The notes: a model not told the origin generated them from the letters alone. DNA of 64,000 bases from Rugamonas apoptosis (GCF_014042355.1 NZ_JACEZU010000004.1:1-64000); one strand, 5' to 3'. Positions 15,965-25,824 are shown, numbered from the stretch's first letter. Program-made: numbers and translations.

Positions 15965-15993
15965 GCCCGGCGCGTTGTGCGAGCTGGCAGCCG

Positions 15994-16013
15994 CGCCGGC
16001 AGACGGGCCGGCG
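15994..16013. terminator. GC hairpin between convergent spoVR and epimerase genes
   Basis: CGCCGGC (15994-16000) and GCCGGCG (16007-16013) form a seven-base stem with a six-base loop in the 52-base gap between two converging genes. No T-run on either side, so it is at best a weak bidirectional terminator. Confidence 0.35.
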
Positions 16014-16016
16014 GCG

Positions 16017-17096
16017 CTAGGCCGCGACCGGCCGTTGGCGCAAGTACCAGCGCAGCGCGAGCCGCAAGCCGCGCCGCAAGTCATGGGTGGGGGCATAACC
16101 GAGCAGGCGGCCCGCCTTGTCGATATCGGCATGGGAATGTCGTACGTCGCCGGCGCGGAAGGCTCGGTATTGGGGCGCCAGCACGGGCAAATCGGGGCGG
16201 CGTTCGGCCAGCAATTCCGACAGCAGGCGATGCAGCTCGTTCAGGCTGGTGCGCGAATTGGCCGCCACGTTGTAGACTTCGTTGACGGCGCCGGCTTGCT
16301 CCGCCAGCGCGGCCAGCAAGTTTGCCTGCACCACATTGCCCACGTAGCAGAAGTCGCGGCTGGTTTCGCCGTCGCCGTTGATCTGGACCGGACGGCAAGC
16401 CAGCATGGCCGTTATCCACTGGGGAATCACGGCCGCGTAGGCGCCCGCGGGGTCCTGGCGCGGCCCGTAGACGTTGAAATAGCGCAGCCCGATGGCTTCC
16501 TGGCCATAGCAGCGGGCGCACACGCCGGCATACAATTCATTGACATATTTCGTCAACGCGTAGGGCGATAATGGCTGGCCGATCACGTGTTCGACCTTGG
16601 GCAAGGCGGTATGGTCGCCATAGGTGGCGCTCGACGCCGCATACACGACGCGCCGCACGCCCGCCGCGCGGGCGGCTGTCAGTACATTCAGAAAGCCGCC
16701 GATGTTGATGTCGTTACACAGCTGCGGCTGCTCGATCGACCGTTGTACCGAGCCCAGCGCGGCCTGGTGCAGCACGAAGTCCACCTGCGTGCAAGCTTGC
16801 TGGCAAGCCGCGGGATCGCGGATATCGGCCTGCAGCAAGCGGAACCGTTCCCACGCATGGGGGCCAACACTGTCGCGCACCTGGTCCAGATTGTGGGCGT
16901 GGCCGGTCAGGAAGTTGTCCATGCCCGTCACCTGCTGGCCCAGTTCCAGCAACGCTTCCAGCAGATGCGAGCCGATGAAGCCGGCCACGCCCGTGATCAG
17001 CCAGTGATGGCGCTGGCCTTCCAGCCGTTCCCGCACCCGCTGGTAGGCTGATTCTGGCAAGCCGTGCTCGCCGCCGTGGGTGCTTACAGTCTCCAT
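16017..17096 (-). CDS. UDP-N-acetylglucosamine 4-epimerase, TviC/WbpP-like
   Basis: A 359-residue extended short-chain dehydrogenase. The NAD-binding motif GVAGFIGSH is at residues 36-44, the catalytic Ser in [10 protein letters not shown], and Tyr179-xxx-Lys183 in SPYALTKY. It strongly resembles TviC/WbpP-type enzymes that interconvert UDP-GlcNAc and UDP-GalNAc (or the uronic acid forms). The ATG at 17096 lies inside the end of the dehydrogenase gene, overlapping by 13 bases. Together with that dehydrogenase it should supply UDP-GalNAcA-type sugars for the exopolysaccharide, as in Vi antigen synthesis. Exact substrate is inference from the pair. Confidence 0.85.
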   Translation of the reverse strand: METVSTHGGEHGLPESAYQRVRERLEGQRHHWLITGVAGFIGSHLLEALLELGQQVTGMDNFLTGHAHNLDQVRDSVGPHAWERFRLLQADIRDPAACQQACTQVDFVLHQAALGSVQRSIEQPQLCNDINIGGFLNVLTAARAAGVRRVVYAASSATYGDHTALPKVEHVIGQPLSPYALTKYVNELYAGVCARCYGQEAIGLRYFNVYGPRQDPAGAYAAVIPQWITAMLACRPVQINGDGETSRDFCYVGNVVQANLLAALAEQAGAVNEVYNVAANSRTSLNELHRLLSELLAERRPDLPVLAPQYRAFRAGDVRHSHADIDKAGRLLGYAPTHDLRRGLRLALRWYLRQRPVAA

Positions 17097-18364
17097 ACGT
17101 TCAGGCCGCTGTCGCGCAGGCTGCGCTGGTCGAAGTGGGCTTTGATATCGATGAAGCAACCGGCTTCCGTGACCTTGTCCTGATACTGGACCAGCGGCCG
17201 GGCCAACAGTTCCCGGTGCCCGACGGCGCTGATCAGCGCGTCGGCGCGCGGCAACTGTTCCCAGCTTTCCAGCCGCAAGCCATATTCATGCAGCGCTTCC
17301 TCGGGATCCGCCACCGGGTCATGCACATGGACCTGCAAGCCATACGATTCGAGCTCGCGGATCAAGTCCACCACCTTGGAGTTGCGCAGGTCCGGGCAAT
17401 TTTCCTTGAACGTCAGCCCCAGCACGTTGACGCAGGAGCCCTTCAGCTTGAAGCCGGCCCGTACCATTTCCTTGACCGCCTTCTCGGCCACGAATTTGGC
17501 CATGCCATCGTTGATGCGGCGCCCGGCCAGGATGACCTGCGGATGGTAGCCCAGCATCTCGGCCTTGTGGGTCAGGTAATAGGGATCGACGCCGATGCAA
17601 TGTCCGCCCACCAGGCCTGGGCGGAACGGCAGGAAATTCCACTTGGTGCCGGCCGCCTGCAACACTTCCAGGGTGTCGATGCCGAGCCGGTCGAAGATGA
17701 TGGCCAGTTCGTTCATCAGGGCGATGTTCAGGTCGCGCTGGGTGTTTTCTATGACTTTGGCCGCTTCCGCCACCTGGATGCTGGAAGCCCGGTGCACGCC
17801 GGCCGCCACCACCAGTTCGTACAGCGCCGCCACCCGATCGAGGGTCGCGCTGTCGTCGCCGGCCACCACCTTGCGGATGGAGGCGAGCGTATGTTCCCGG
17901 TCGCCGGGATTGATGCGCTCGGGGGAAAAGCCGACGTGAAAGTCGTGCCGCCAGCGCAGCCCCGAGCAGCGTTCCAGGATGGGGATGCAGATTTCCTCGG
18001 TGGCGCCCGGATAGACGGTCGACTCGTAGATGACGATGGCGCCCGCCTTCATGTTGCGCCCCACGCTTTCGCTGGCGCCGACCAGCGCGCTAAAGTCGGG
18101 ACTGTGAGCGCTGTCGACCGGGGTGGGCACGGCGATCACGATGTAGTCGGCGGCGGCCAGCGCGGCCGGATCGCACCCCATGCTGAGCCACTTGGCGGCC
18201 GCGAACTGCTGCGCCGACACTTCGCCGGCCGGATCCACTCCGTCGCGGTAGCTCGCCACCTTGCGTTCAGATAGATCGACGCCGATGGTGTGCCGGTGCG
18301 CGCCAAACGCCACCGCCAGCGACAAGCCCACATAACCCAGTCCCACTACCGCCACAACGTCCAT
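17084..18364 (-). CDS. UDP-HexNAc 6-dehydrogenase, TviB/WbpO-like
   Basis: A 426-residue nucleotide-sugar dehydrogenase. N-terminal NAD site GLGYVG (residues 8-13), middle domain with [16 protein letters not shown], and the catalytic cysteine Cys256 in [13 protein letters not shown]. It oxidises C6 of a UDP-HexNAc in two steps to the uronic acid. Sequence style is TviB/WbpO (UDP-GlcNAc or UDP-GalNAc substrate). The ATG at 18364 has a strong AGGAGG site, and the longer open frame upstream lacks coding character. It is first gene of a two-gene minus-strand operon divergent from the PrsT lipoprotein gene. Confidence 0.87.
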   Translation of the reverse strand: MDVVAVVGLGYVGLSLAVAFGAHRHTIGVDLSERKVASYRDGVDPAGEVSAQQFAAAKWLSMGCDPAALAAADYIVIAVPTPVDSAHSPDFSALVGASESVGRNMKAGAIVIYESTVYPGATEEICIPILERCSGLRWRHDFHVGFSPERINPGDREHTLASIRKVVAGDDSATLDRVAALYELVVAAGVHRASSIQVAEAAKVIENTQRDLNIALMNELAIIFDRLGIDTLEVLQAAGTKWNFLPFRPGLVGGHCIGVDPYYLTHKAEMLGYHPQVILAGRRINDGMAKFVAEKAVKEMVRAGFKLKGSCVNVLGLTFKENCPDLRNSKVVDLIRELESYGLQVHVHDPVADPEEALHEYGLRLESWEQLPRADALISAVGHRELLARPLVQYQDKVTEAGCFIDIKAHFDQRSLRDSGLNVWRL

Positions 18365-18575
18365 GCCTTCCTCCTGTTGAGCGCCCGTCCAGGCTGTATG
18401 CGGCCCTACCGGCGGATGGGCGCGACGTCCCGATTGTACGGATCGGCGCCGGCATGCCGTTGAGATAGCACAAGCCGCATGCCGCTCGCTGCCAATGCGC
18501 GTACCTTTGCGCCCACTCAAGGAGCCCCGCGTGCAAACTTCCTACCCTAGCGTGATCGATTCGGAGGAGAACCCC

Positions 18576-21347
18576 ATGCCCAGTTTGTCATCCAGCCTGA
18601 GGGGAAGGGCCCGCCTGCTGCTGGTAGCGGCGCTGTCGCTGGCGAGCCTGTCCGGTTGTGGCAGGTTGAAGGACGACGCCACCTTGCTGGCGGAGGCCCG
18701 CGATTACCAGTCGCGTGGCGAGCCGAAGTCGGCCATCATCCAGGTCAAAAATGTGCTGCAACACGACCCCGGCCTTGGTGCGGCCCGTATCCTGCTGGGA
18801 CAGCTGTATCTGGAAGTGGGCGACCCCGTCTCTGCCGAAAAGGAGTTGCGGCGGGCCGATCAACTGAAAATGCCGTCGGCCGACGTCCTGCCCGCGCTGG
18901 GCAGCGCGCTGGTGCAACAGGGGCATTACGAACAGGCGCTGGAACGCTTGCCTGACGATCCGGCCCAGCCGCGCCAGCAGGCGGTACGCGGTGATGCGCT
19001 GCTGGGTTTGGGCCGTCTGGACGCGGCCCGCACCCTGTTCGAACAGTTGCTGGTGCGCCAGCCGTCCAACCCCAGCGCCCTGTTGGGATTGGCCCGGATC
19101 GCCCAACGCGAGCATCACCCGGACGCCGCCCTGTCACTGGCGGACCGCGCCATCGCCGCCACGCCGAACGAGCCCGGCGCATACCGGCTGCGCGGTGAAC
19201 TGCTGCAGGCGCAAGGCAAATTCGAGCCTGCGCTGGTGGCGCTGCGCCAGGCTGCGAAGCTGCGGCCGCAACTGGTCCAGGCGCGCGTGGACATCGTGGC
19301 GCTGTATGTGCAATCGGGGCAGTCTGCCTTGGCAAGGACGGAACTGGTCGCCGCGCGCAAGCTGGCGCCTGGCAGTCCTAAGCTAGCATACCAGCAAGCC
19401 CTGCTGGATTTTCAAGAGCGCAAGCTGGACTCGGCCCAGGAGCAACTGCAACTGGTGTTGCGCGCCGCACCGGACCATCTGCCCAGTATCTTGCTGATGG
19501 GCGCCGTGGAACTGGGCAGGGGCACCCTGCCCCAAGCGGAACAGCATCTGCGGCGCTATCTCGACGCCTACCCCGGCCATCGTTACGCGACGCGTTTGCT
19601 GGCCACGATCGCTGTGCGCAATGGCAACGCCGGCGAGGCGATACGCCTGCTGACCCCCATGCTGGCCGGGCAGCCGGACGAGCCGGCAACGCTGGTCCTG
19701 GCGGGCGAAGCCTACATGCAACTGAAGCAATACGCCAAGGCCAGCGCCATGTACCAGCAAGCCAGCACACTCGCGCCCGCATCCGCCCCGCTGCATGCGG
19801 CGCTGGGCCTGAGCCGCATGGCCATGGGCGACACGGACGCGGCGCTGGCGGAACTGGAGCGCTCCGCGGCCATGGATGCGGCCAACCCCCGTCCCGGATT
19901 GCTGCTGGTGCTGGCCCAACTGCGCAACGGCAAGACCGACCTGGCCCTGCGCACCATCGCCAGGATGGAGCAGCACCAGGGTGACAATGTCCTGGTCGAC
20001 AACCTGAAGGGGGGTGTGCTGCTGGCCAAACAAGATCGGACAGCCGCGCGCGCCAGTTTCCTGCACGCCTTGTCGCATGATCCGCACAGCCAGGCGGCGC
20101 TCGACAATCTGACCCAACTGGACCTGTACGAACAGCATCCCGAACAGGCCCGCCAGCGCCTGGAGGCGGCGTTGGCCACTGACAAGAAAAACGTCGACTT
20201 GATGACGGCCCTGGGTAGGTTGGCGCTGGTGCAAGGCCAGCTTGGCCCGGCCAAGACTTGGCTGGAACGGGCCGCCAGCACCGCGCCGGACGCGCCAGCA
20301 CCGGCCATCGCGCTGGCCCGGTTCTATTTGCAATTTGGTCCGGCGCAACAGGGGCTGGTCATCGCGCAAAAGTTGCAGACCAGCTTGCCCCAACAAGCCG
20401 ACGTGTTGCGTTTGCTTGCCGATGCACAAGGCGCGATGGGCAATGGCGACGCCGCCCTCGACAGCTGGAACAAGCTGGCCCTCGTGCAACCGGGAAACGC
20501 GTCCGTGCAACTGCACATCGCCAGCGCCGAGCTGGCGCTCAAGCACACGGCGACCGCCGCGCACAACCTGGAACGGGCGATCGCCTTGCGGCCCGACTAT
20601 CCGGAGGCCCAGGCCATGCTGGCTGGCGTGCAAATGAGCCAGCGCCGCTACGGCGCCGCGCTGGATATTGTCCACGCCATGCGACGACAACATCCCGACA
20701 GTCCTCTGCCCTACAAACTGGAAGGTGACCTGTTGATGCTGCAGAAGCAAGCAGCACCCGCACTGCGCGCTTACCAGCGCGCCTATGATCTGCACCCGTC
20801 CGGCCTCATGGTGATCGCCATCCACGACGCCCAGCACATGGCTGGCGACGCCACGGCGGCGCACGCCGGCATGGCGCGTTGGCTGCGCGGGCATCCCGAC
20901 GACCAGGCCGTGCGCGTGCGCTTCGGGGAAAGCTTGCTCGCGGACCGCGACTATCCAGCCGCGCTCGTCCAGTTCGAGCTGGCCGTTCAGCAAGATCCAA
21001 ACAACATCATCGCCTTGAATAATTTGGCCTGGATCTGCCAGCAGCAGCACGACCCGCGGGCCGCCGGTTTCGCAGAGCGCGCCGTCAAGCTGGCGCCTCA
21101 TAACGGCGCCGTGCTCGATACGCTGGGCTGGATCCTGAAGGAACAGGGACAGACAGCGCGCGCACTGGCGCTGCTGCAACAGGCCAGCGCGGCGGCACCA
21201 GCATCGACGGAAGTGCGCTATCACTACGCCATGTTGCTGGCGGACGCGGGCAAACGGCAGGATGCGCGGGCCCAATTCCAGCAACTGCTGGCTAACAAGG
21301 ACTTCGGCCGCCGCGAGGAAGTCCAGTCCTTGCTGGCCAAGTGGTAA
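18576..21347 (+). CDS. prsT: PEP-CTERM system TPR-repeat lipoprotein PrsT
   Basis: A 923-residue lipoprotein made almost entirely of tetratricopeptide repeats. The signal peptide ends in a lipobox LSGC with Cys28. At least 20 TPR-like units follow, among them LLGLARIAQREHHPDAALSL and AALGLSRMAMGDTDAALAEL. This matches PrsT, the giant TPR lipoprotein that accompanies XrtA/PEP-CTERM systems and is thought to act at the outer membrane in protein or polysaccharide handling. The ATG at 18576 is preceded by GGAGGAGA; the in-frame extension from 18495 is unlikely. The next gene starts four bases after its stop. Confidence 0.85.
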   Translation: MPSLSSSLRGRARLLLVAALSLASLSGCGRLKDDATLLAEARDYQSRGEPKSAIIQVKNVLQHDPGLGAARILLGQLYLEVGDPVSAEKELRRADQLKMPSADVLPALGSALVQQGHYEQALERLPDDPAQPRQQAVRGDALLGLGRLDAARTLFEQLLVRQPSNPSALLGLARIAQREHHPDAALSLADRAIAATPNEPGAYRLRGELLQAQGKFEPALVALRQAAKLRPQLVQARVDIVALYVQSGQSALARTELVAARKLAPGSPKLAYQQALLDFQERKLDSAQEQLQLVLRAAPDHLPSILLMGAVELGRGTLPQAEQHLRRYLDAYPGHRYATRLLATIAVRNGNAGEAIRLLTPMLAGQPDEPATLVLAGEAYMQLKQYAKASAMYQQASTLAPASAPLHAALGLSRMAMGDTDAALAELERSAAMDAANPRPGLLLVLAQLRNGKTDLALRTIARMEQHQGDNVLVDNLKGGVLLAKQDRTAARASFLHALSHDPHSQAALDNLTQLDLYEQHPEQARQRLEAALATDKKNVDLMTALGRLALVQGQLGPAKTWLERAASTAPDAPAPAIALARFYLQFGPAQQGLVIAQKLQTSLPQQADVLRLLADAQGAMGNGDAALDSWNKLALVQPGNASVQLHIASAELALKHTATAAHNLERAIALRPDYPEAQAMLAGVQMSQRRYGAALDIVHAMRRQHPDSPLPYKLEGDLLMLQKQAAPALRAYQRAYDLHPSGLMVIAIHDAQHMAGDATAAHAGMARWLRGHPDDQAVRVRFGESLLADRDYPAALVQFELAVQQDPNNIIALNNLAWICQQQHDPRAAGFAERAVKLAPHNGAVLDTLGWILKEQGQTARALALLQQASAAAPASTEVRYHYAMLLADAGKRQDARAQFQQLLANKDFGRREEVQSLLAKW

Positions 21348-21350
21348 TCC

Positions 21351-23450
21351 ATGCGCGCCTGGCCCTGCCATGTGGTATCCATGTTGGCCGGCGCGGGCCT
21401 GGTGGCGACGCTCACCGACTTTCCGCTTGAGCGCAGTTGGCTGGGCCTGATATTGCTAGGCTATGGCGCCGCGCTCTGCTGGCGGCCCCGCCTCTGGCTG
21501 CTGCTGTTGCCGGCGCTGCTGCCCACGCTGGATCTGGCGCCCGTGACCGGTTGGTTCTTCATCGATGAAAGCGACCTGTTGCTCATGGTGACCGTCATGG
21601 TGTGCTACGCGAGCACACCCCGCCTGGGGCCCGCCGGCGGCAGGGAGCAAGCCGCGCGGCTGCCGGCGGGCGTGATGTTCTGGCTCTGCCTGCTGGCGCT
21701 GGGCTGGGCCATTGGCATCTGGCGTGGCGGCCGTCCATGGCCACCGCCGGACGTGAACGGATTCAACAACTATTTGAGCCCCTACAATGCCTTGCGGGTG
21801 GGAAAAGCATGGGGCTGGGCCATGCTGCTGTGGATGCCGTTGCGACGCACGGCCGGCGCACAACTGGAGGGTTTGTTCCGCTATCTGGTGCCGGGCATGC
21901 TGGCCGGCCTGGCCTTGGTGACGCTGGCCGATGTGCGCGAACGGGCCTGGTTTCCCGGCTTGACGAATTTCGCCAGCGACTACCGGACCACCGCCCCCTT
22001 CTCCGCAATGCACACGGGCGGCGCCGCATTGGATGGCTATCTGGCCTTGTGCGCCCCACTGCTCGCCTTCGCCTTCATGTCCGAACGCCTGGGGGTCGGC
22101 CGCGCACGCTGGCTGTCGCTCCCCTTGTTGGCAGGCACGGTCTACGTCAGCCTGACCACGTTTTCCCGTGGCCTCTACCTGGCCCTGGCGTTGGCTTTGT
22201 TGATATTGCTGGCCGCGCAGTTGCGCCGTGCGGGGCCGCGTCCCACGCTCGTGCTCGGCACCGCCGTGGCCGCGGTGGGCGCGCTGGCCTATGTTTGCCA
22301 ACGGGCCTTCCTGTCATATGGCTATCGCGGACTGGGCACGACCTTGGCGGCCGCCGCCGGCGGCGCCCTGCTCCATTCCTATGCGACCCTCGCGCGCGCG
22401 CGGGCGCCGGCGGGTGCGCCAGTGCCGCCAGCCACGTGGCCTTCCGTGCAACTTGGCCACCTGTTCGCCGGCCTGTTGTTGATCGGCGTTTCCGTGCCGA
22501 TCTGTAACAGCTACTATGTGATGGAACGCTTCAGCAGCAGTGTGGGTGACTTGCGCCTGCGCGCCGTGCATTGGCGCCACACCCTGCTCATGATGGAAGC
22601 GGATCCGGTGGCGCCATGGCTGGGGATGGGATTGGGCACCTTTCCGGCCACGTACTACTGGCACAATCCAGGCCGTGAACAGCCGCCCAGTTACCGCTAC
22701 ATCGACGAGCACAACAACCGCTACCTGCAATTGAGTGCGTCCGCGTTCACGCATGGCTATGGTGAACGCTTGCGCATGCTGCAGCGGGTCGACGTGCGGC
22801 CTCAAACGCCTTACCTGGTGGAGCTGGACGTGCGCAATCCCGGGCCACCGGCCTACCTGCACATCAATCTGTGCGCGCGCCTGCTGCTGTATCCGGAACG
22901 CTGCACGGCCACGCCCTTGCCCATGCTGGCGCATGGCGATACCTGGCGCCATCTGCGATTTCTCGTCAACTCCACCTTGCTGGGACAGGGTCCGCCTTAC
23001 TGGCGCGTGCCGGTACAACTGGAGTTGTCGCTCGAAGGGCAGGACGCGCGACTGGAGGTCGACAACGTCAGTGTGCGTGACGCCATCACCGAGCACGAGC
23101 TGTTGCGCAACGGCGCCTTCACCGACGGTAATGACTACTGGTTCTTCAGCAGCGACCGCTACCATTTACCCTGGCACATCAAAAATATAGCGCTCAACCT
23201 GTATTTCGAACTGGGCGCCCTGGGCCTGACGGCCTACGCCGGCCTGTTGCTGACGGTCGTCACGGGATTGCTGCGCCGCATGCTGATGGGTGAGCGTGAG
23301 GCGGCCGTCTGGCTGGCATCATTGGCCGCGTTTCACGCCGTCGGCCTCTTCGACAGCTTGCTCGATGTGCCCAGGATCGCCCTGCTGTCGATGTTGCTGC
23401 TGTGCGCGGCGGCGCTGCGGCCTGGACGGACCAAGGGGGCATCAGCATGA
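21351..23450 (+). CDS. O-antigen ligase/polymerase-like membrane protein with inserted beta domain
   Basis: A 699-residue multispanning inner-membrane protein. Residues about 1-400 hold about ten membrane helices. A periplasmic Wzy_C-like region follows (RLRAVHWRHTLLMMEADP, GMGLGTFPATYYW at about 401-433), and the conserved end HIKNIALNLYFELGALGL lies at about 609-626. Between them, at about 440-605, is an extra domain that reads like a carbohydrate-binding jelly roll (paired segments ending RLEVDNVSVRD, with a second LLRNGAFTDGNDYWFF). Such proteins polymerise or ligate undecaprenyl-linked glycans. The gene directly follows prsT and its stop overlaps the protease start. It is distinct from the other ligase-like gene at 51702. 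Confidence 0.75.
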   Translation: MRAWPCHVVSMLAGAGLVATLTDFPLERSWLGLILLGYGAALCWRPRLWLLLLPALLPTLDLAPVTGWFFIDESDLLLMVTVMVCYASTPRLGPAGGREQAARLPAGVMFWLCLLALGWAIGIWRGGRPWPPPDVNGFNNYLSPYNALRVGKAWGWAMLLWMPLRRTAGAQLEGLFRYLVPGMLAGLALVTLADVRERAWFPGLTNFASDYRTTAPFSAMHTGGAALDGYLALCAPLLAFAFMSERLGVGRARWLSLPLLAGTVYVSLTTFSRGLYLALALALLILLAAQLRRAGPRPTLVLGTAVAAVGALAYVCQRAFLSYGYRGLGTTLAAAAGGALLHSYATLARARAPAGAPVPPATWPSVQLGHLFAGLLLIGVSVPICNSYYVMERFSSSVGDLRLRAVHWRHTLLMMEADPVAPWLGMGLGTFPATYYWHNPGREQPPSYRYIDEHNNRYLQLSASAFTHGYGERLRMLQRVDVRPQTPYLVELDVRNPGPPAYLHINLCARLLLYPERCTATPLPMLAHGDTWRHLRFLVNSTLLGQGPPYWRVPVQLELSLEGQDARLEVDNVSVRDAITEHELLRNGAFTDGNDYWFFSSDRYHLPWHIKNIALNLYFELGALGLTAYAGLLLTVVTGLLRRMLMGEREAAVWLASLAAFHAVGLFDSLLDVPRIALLSMLLLCAAALRPGRTKGASA

Positions 23451-24196
23451 AATTGTGGCCTTGGGTAGTCATGGCGCTGGCCGGGCCGGCGTCAACGGGG
23501 GCGGAGCTGGAGCAGGTGATCGAGCATGCCAAACCTTCCATCGTCGGCATCGGCAGTTACCAGAAACTGCGCACTCCGCCCCTCACCTTTGTCGGCACCG
23601 GCTTCGTGATCGGCGATGGCCTGACCGTGGTCACGGCGGCCCATGTGCTGCAGGACTTGCGCAACGCCGACGCCTCCCAGGTGTTGGGCGTACTGGTCGG
23701 CCAGGGCGACGGCGCCCAGTTTCGCGCGGCGTCCATCAGCGCGCTCGACCAGGAGCACGACCTGGCCCAGTTGCACATGGCTGGCACGCCGTTGCCCGCC
23801 ATGCGCCTGGGCGATTCCAGCACCGTGGCGGAAGGCAGGCTGCTGGCCTTCACGGGCTTCCCGCTGGGGATGGTGCTGGGTTTGCATCCCGTCACACACC
23901 GGGGCATGGTGTCGGCCATCACGCCCGTGGCCACGCCGCCCGTCAGTTCCGGCAAGCTGGATGCACGGCTGGCCAGCCAGCTGCACCGGCAAGCCTACCC
24001 GATCTTCCAGCTGGACGGCACGGCCTACCCGGGCAACAGCGGCAGCCCGCTGTACGACACGGAGACGGGGTTGGTCTATGGCGTGATCAACATGGTGTAC
24101 GTCAAGGGCTTGAAAGAGGCTGCCATCGCCACACCGAGCGGGATCACCTACGCCATCCCCGTCAATTACCTGCGCGGCCCGGCGCCGCATCCCTGA
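23447..24196 (+). CDS. Secreted trypsin-like serine protease
   Basis: A 249-residue protein with a signal peptide (about residues 1-19, before ELEQ). The chymotrypsin-fold triad is visible: His in VVTAAHVL, Asp in QEHDLAQL and Ser in GNSGSPLYD. There is no PDZ domain, so it is a small S1C-like enzyme rather than a full DegP. The ATG overlaps the stop of the ligase-like gene (ATGA), indicating a joint role in the exopolysaccharide locus, possibly processing of exported proteins. The gene converges on the N-acyl amino acid synthase gene with no gap. Confidence 0.8.
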   Translation: MKLWPWVVMALAGPASTGAELEQVIEHAKPSIVGIGSYQKLRTPPLTFVGTGFVIGDGLTVVTAAHVLQDLRNADASQVLGVLVGQGDGAQFRAASISALDQEHDLAQLHMAGTPLPAMRLGDSSTVAEGRLLAFTGFPLGMVLGLHPVTHRGMVSAITPVATPPVSSGKLDARLASQLHRQAYPIFQLDGTAYPGNSGSPLYDTETGLVYGVINMVYVKGLKEAAIATPSGITYAIPVNYLRGPAPHP

Positions 24197-24940
24197 CTAG
24201 GTCCGTCCCTGCATCAGCCGGGCCGTGATACCGGGCTCATCCCACGTGGGGAAGAAATAGGGATAGAAAGAACGTTCATTGCTCCGTTGCTCCATGAGTC
24301 CGCCAAATTGACGGATCTGTTCCCCCATGTAGGCCAGGTCCAGGCGCAGCAGCACGGCCGGCGCGCCCACCCGGGTGCACGGCCGCTCGCCGCCAAAATC
24401 GCGAAAGCCCAGCATGCGCTTGTAGAACATCACATGGCGAGGATTGACTTCGATCACGTAATCCGTATAGCCATGGATGTTGTGGGCGTAGATATACGAT
24501 ATATGGATCAGCGCGGCGAACACGCGCTTGGATACGCCCTTGTCGATCGCCAGCCGCGACGGTTCGCACAAACGCCGCTGCTGGGACCGCAGTTCGTCCA
24601 GCATGTCGCGGAAGTTCTCGTCGGCCGGCAAGCCCACGTCCTCACTGTCGAGGCACAACGACATGGTGCCCACGGTGTGGCCGTCCGTTTCGGCGAACAG
24701 CGTGATCTTGTTGAGCGCGTGGCTGACACCGGGATCAACCGCGTAGCCGCGCCAGCCGTACATTTTTTTCAATAGCAGACTGGCCGCCTCGCGCCGGCCA
24801 TGTGAATTGGCCATCCGGATATGGAACGTCTGCTGGTCGATCTGATCGTCTGGCGCGTCGCTGGCGCGTCCTTCGCCCACCACCAGGTCACGCAGACCTG
24901 AAACGGCTTCGAAGGAAATAATGGTGTCGTCTTCTTGCAC
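24197..24940 (-). CDS. FeeM-like N-acyl amino acid synthase / acyltransferase
   Basis: About 247 residues if translated from the GTG at 24940. The C-terminal half reads like the FeeM-type acyltransferase fold (GNAT-like): LCEPSRLAIDK, then HISYIYAHNIHGYTDYVIEV, then NPRHVMFYKRMLGF. FeeM joins acyl groups from acyl carrier protein to an amino acid, usually tyrosine. The family is frequent near XrtA loci. GTG 24940 was preferred because AGGGGGA lies seven bases before it; the ATG at 25081 would add 47 residues without evident coding character. Substrate is unknown; the ACP at 60241 is a possible partner. Confidence 0.72.
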   Translation of the reverse strand: MQEDDTIISFEAVSGLRDLVVGEGRASDAPDDQIDQQTFHIRMANSHGRREAASLLLKKMYGWRGYAVDPGVSHALNKITLFAETDGHTVGTMSLCLDSEDVGLPADENFRDMLDELRSQQRRLCEPSRLAIDKGVSKRVFAALIHISYIYAHNIHGYTDYVIEVNPRHVMFYKRMLGFRDFGGERPCTRVGAPAVLLRLDLAYMGEQIRQFGGLMEQRSNERSFYPYFFPTWDEPGITARLMQGRT

Positions 24941-25091
24941 GATGGCATCCCCCTTTGGTCGGTGCACCCCGTGCCGAGTTAACTTGCGCTGGGGCTCATA
25001 CACTTCTGACCGCCTGTCCAGAGAGAAAGTTCCCGAAAAACGTGAATATTTTTTTGCCAGTGAGGGGATGTTCACTTGCATGCAGCAAGCT

Positions 25092-25712
25092 TCAGAACAG
25101 GCTTTCCGGGATCACCAGCACGTCACCGGGAAGCATGGTGACATTGGCGGAAATGTCGCCATCGCGCAGCAAATCCTGCAGGCGCACGGGCACACTCAGC
25201 TGCCGGCCATCGAGCATGCGGATGATGTTGGCCTTGTTGCCGGCCGCGAAATCGGTCACCCCGCCCACGGCGATCAGCACGTCCATCAGCGACATGCCTT
25301 GCCGGTACGGCAATGCCTGCGGCTTGGCCGCCTGGCCGATGACGCGGATCTGTTGCGCATACGGGCCGACAAAACTGGTGACGATGACGGTCACCATCGG
25401 TTGCTGGATATATTTCTCCAATGCCTTTTCGACATCGCGGGCCAGTTGGGTCGATGTCTTGCCCGCCGCCGGCATGTCCTCCACCAGCGGCGTGGTGACC
25501 TTGCCGTCCGGACGCACCGGCACGCTGAGCGACACTTCGGGATTGCGCCACACATTGATGGTCAGCATGTCGCCGGCGCCAATCGTATAGTCCGCCAGGG
25601 GCGGCGTCGCCTCGGGCGGCGCGGACGGGCGGTGCGCACAGCCGGCCAGGGCCAGCGATGCGGCAAAGATGACCGGCAGCCAGCCACCGGCGCTACGGAT
25701 ATGAATGGACAT
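25092..25712 (-). CDS. Polysaccharide export lipoprotein, Wza-like (XrtA type)
   Basis: A 206-residue outer-membrane lipoprotein: lipobox LALAGC with Cys25, a Poly_export domain (YTIGAGDMLTINVWRNPEVS, then VRPDGKVTTPLVEDM), and an SLBB domain (RVIGQAAKPQALPYRQGMSL). It is shorter than E. coli Wza, as usual for the XrtA-associated export proteins. It would form the periplasmic/outer-membrane channel for the polymer. The ATG at 25712 has GAGGAG upstream. The gene is divergent from the chain-length gene; a TTGA-N6-TCAA dyad lies between them. Confidence 0.88.
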   Translation of the reverse strand: MSIHIRSAGGWLPVIFAASLALAGCAHRPSAPPEATPPLADYTIGAGDMLTINVWRNPEVSLSVPVRPDGKVTTPLVEDMPAAGKTSTQLARDVEKALEKYIQQPMVTVIVTSFVGPYAQQIRVIGQAAKPQALPYRQGMSLMDVLIAVGGVTDFAAGNKANIIRMLDGRQLSVPVRLQDLLRDGDISANVTMLPGDVLVIPESLF

Positions 25713-25791
25713 CACGTCACTCCTCGTTACAAGTCGTGGACCAGGCTCCACCTAACGCTGTCTATGATTCAGAAAACCGCGCCGGGTGCTG

Positions 25792-25805
25792 TTGATTTGC
25801 CTCAA
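25792..25805. promoter_or_regulatory. FNR-type box (TTGATTTGCCTCAA)
   Basis: TTGAT-TTGC-CTCAA matches the FNR/Anr consensus TTGAT-N4-ATCAA at nine of ten fixed positions and has the exact TTGA-N6-TCAA core. It lies between the divergent export and chain-length genes, centred about 60 bases before the start site predicted from TATAAT at 25846, close to the classical class I position. Binding is inference. Confidence 0.55.
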
Positions 25806-25824
25806 GCACGGGACAGGTTCGAAA

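Noticed and set aside
18460-18473. TTGAGATAGCACAA as a fourth FNR-type box between tviB-like and prsT genes
   Set aside because: Only the left half fits; the right half (CACAA) breaks the TCAA core, so it was not counted with the three exact dyads.
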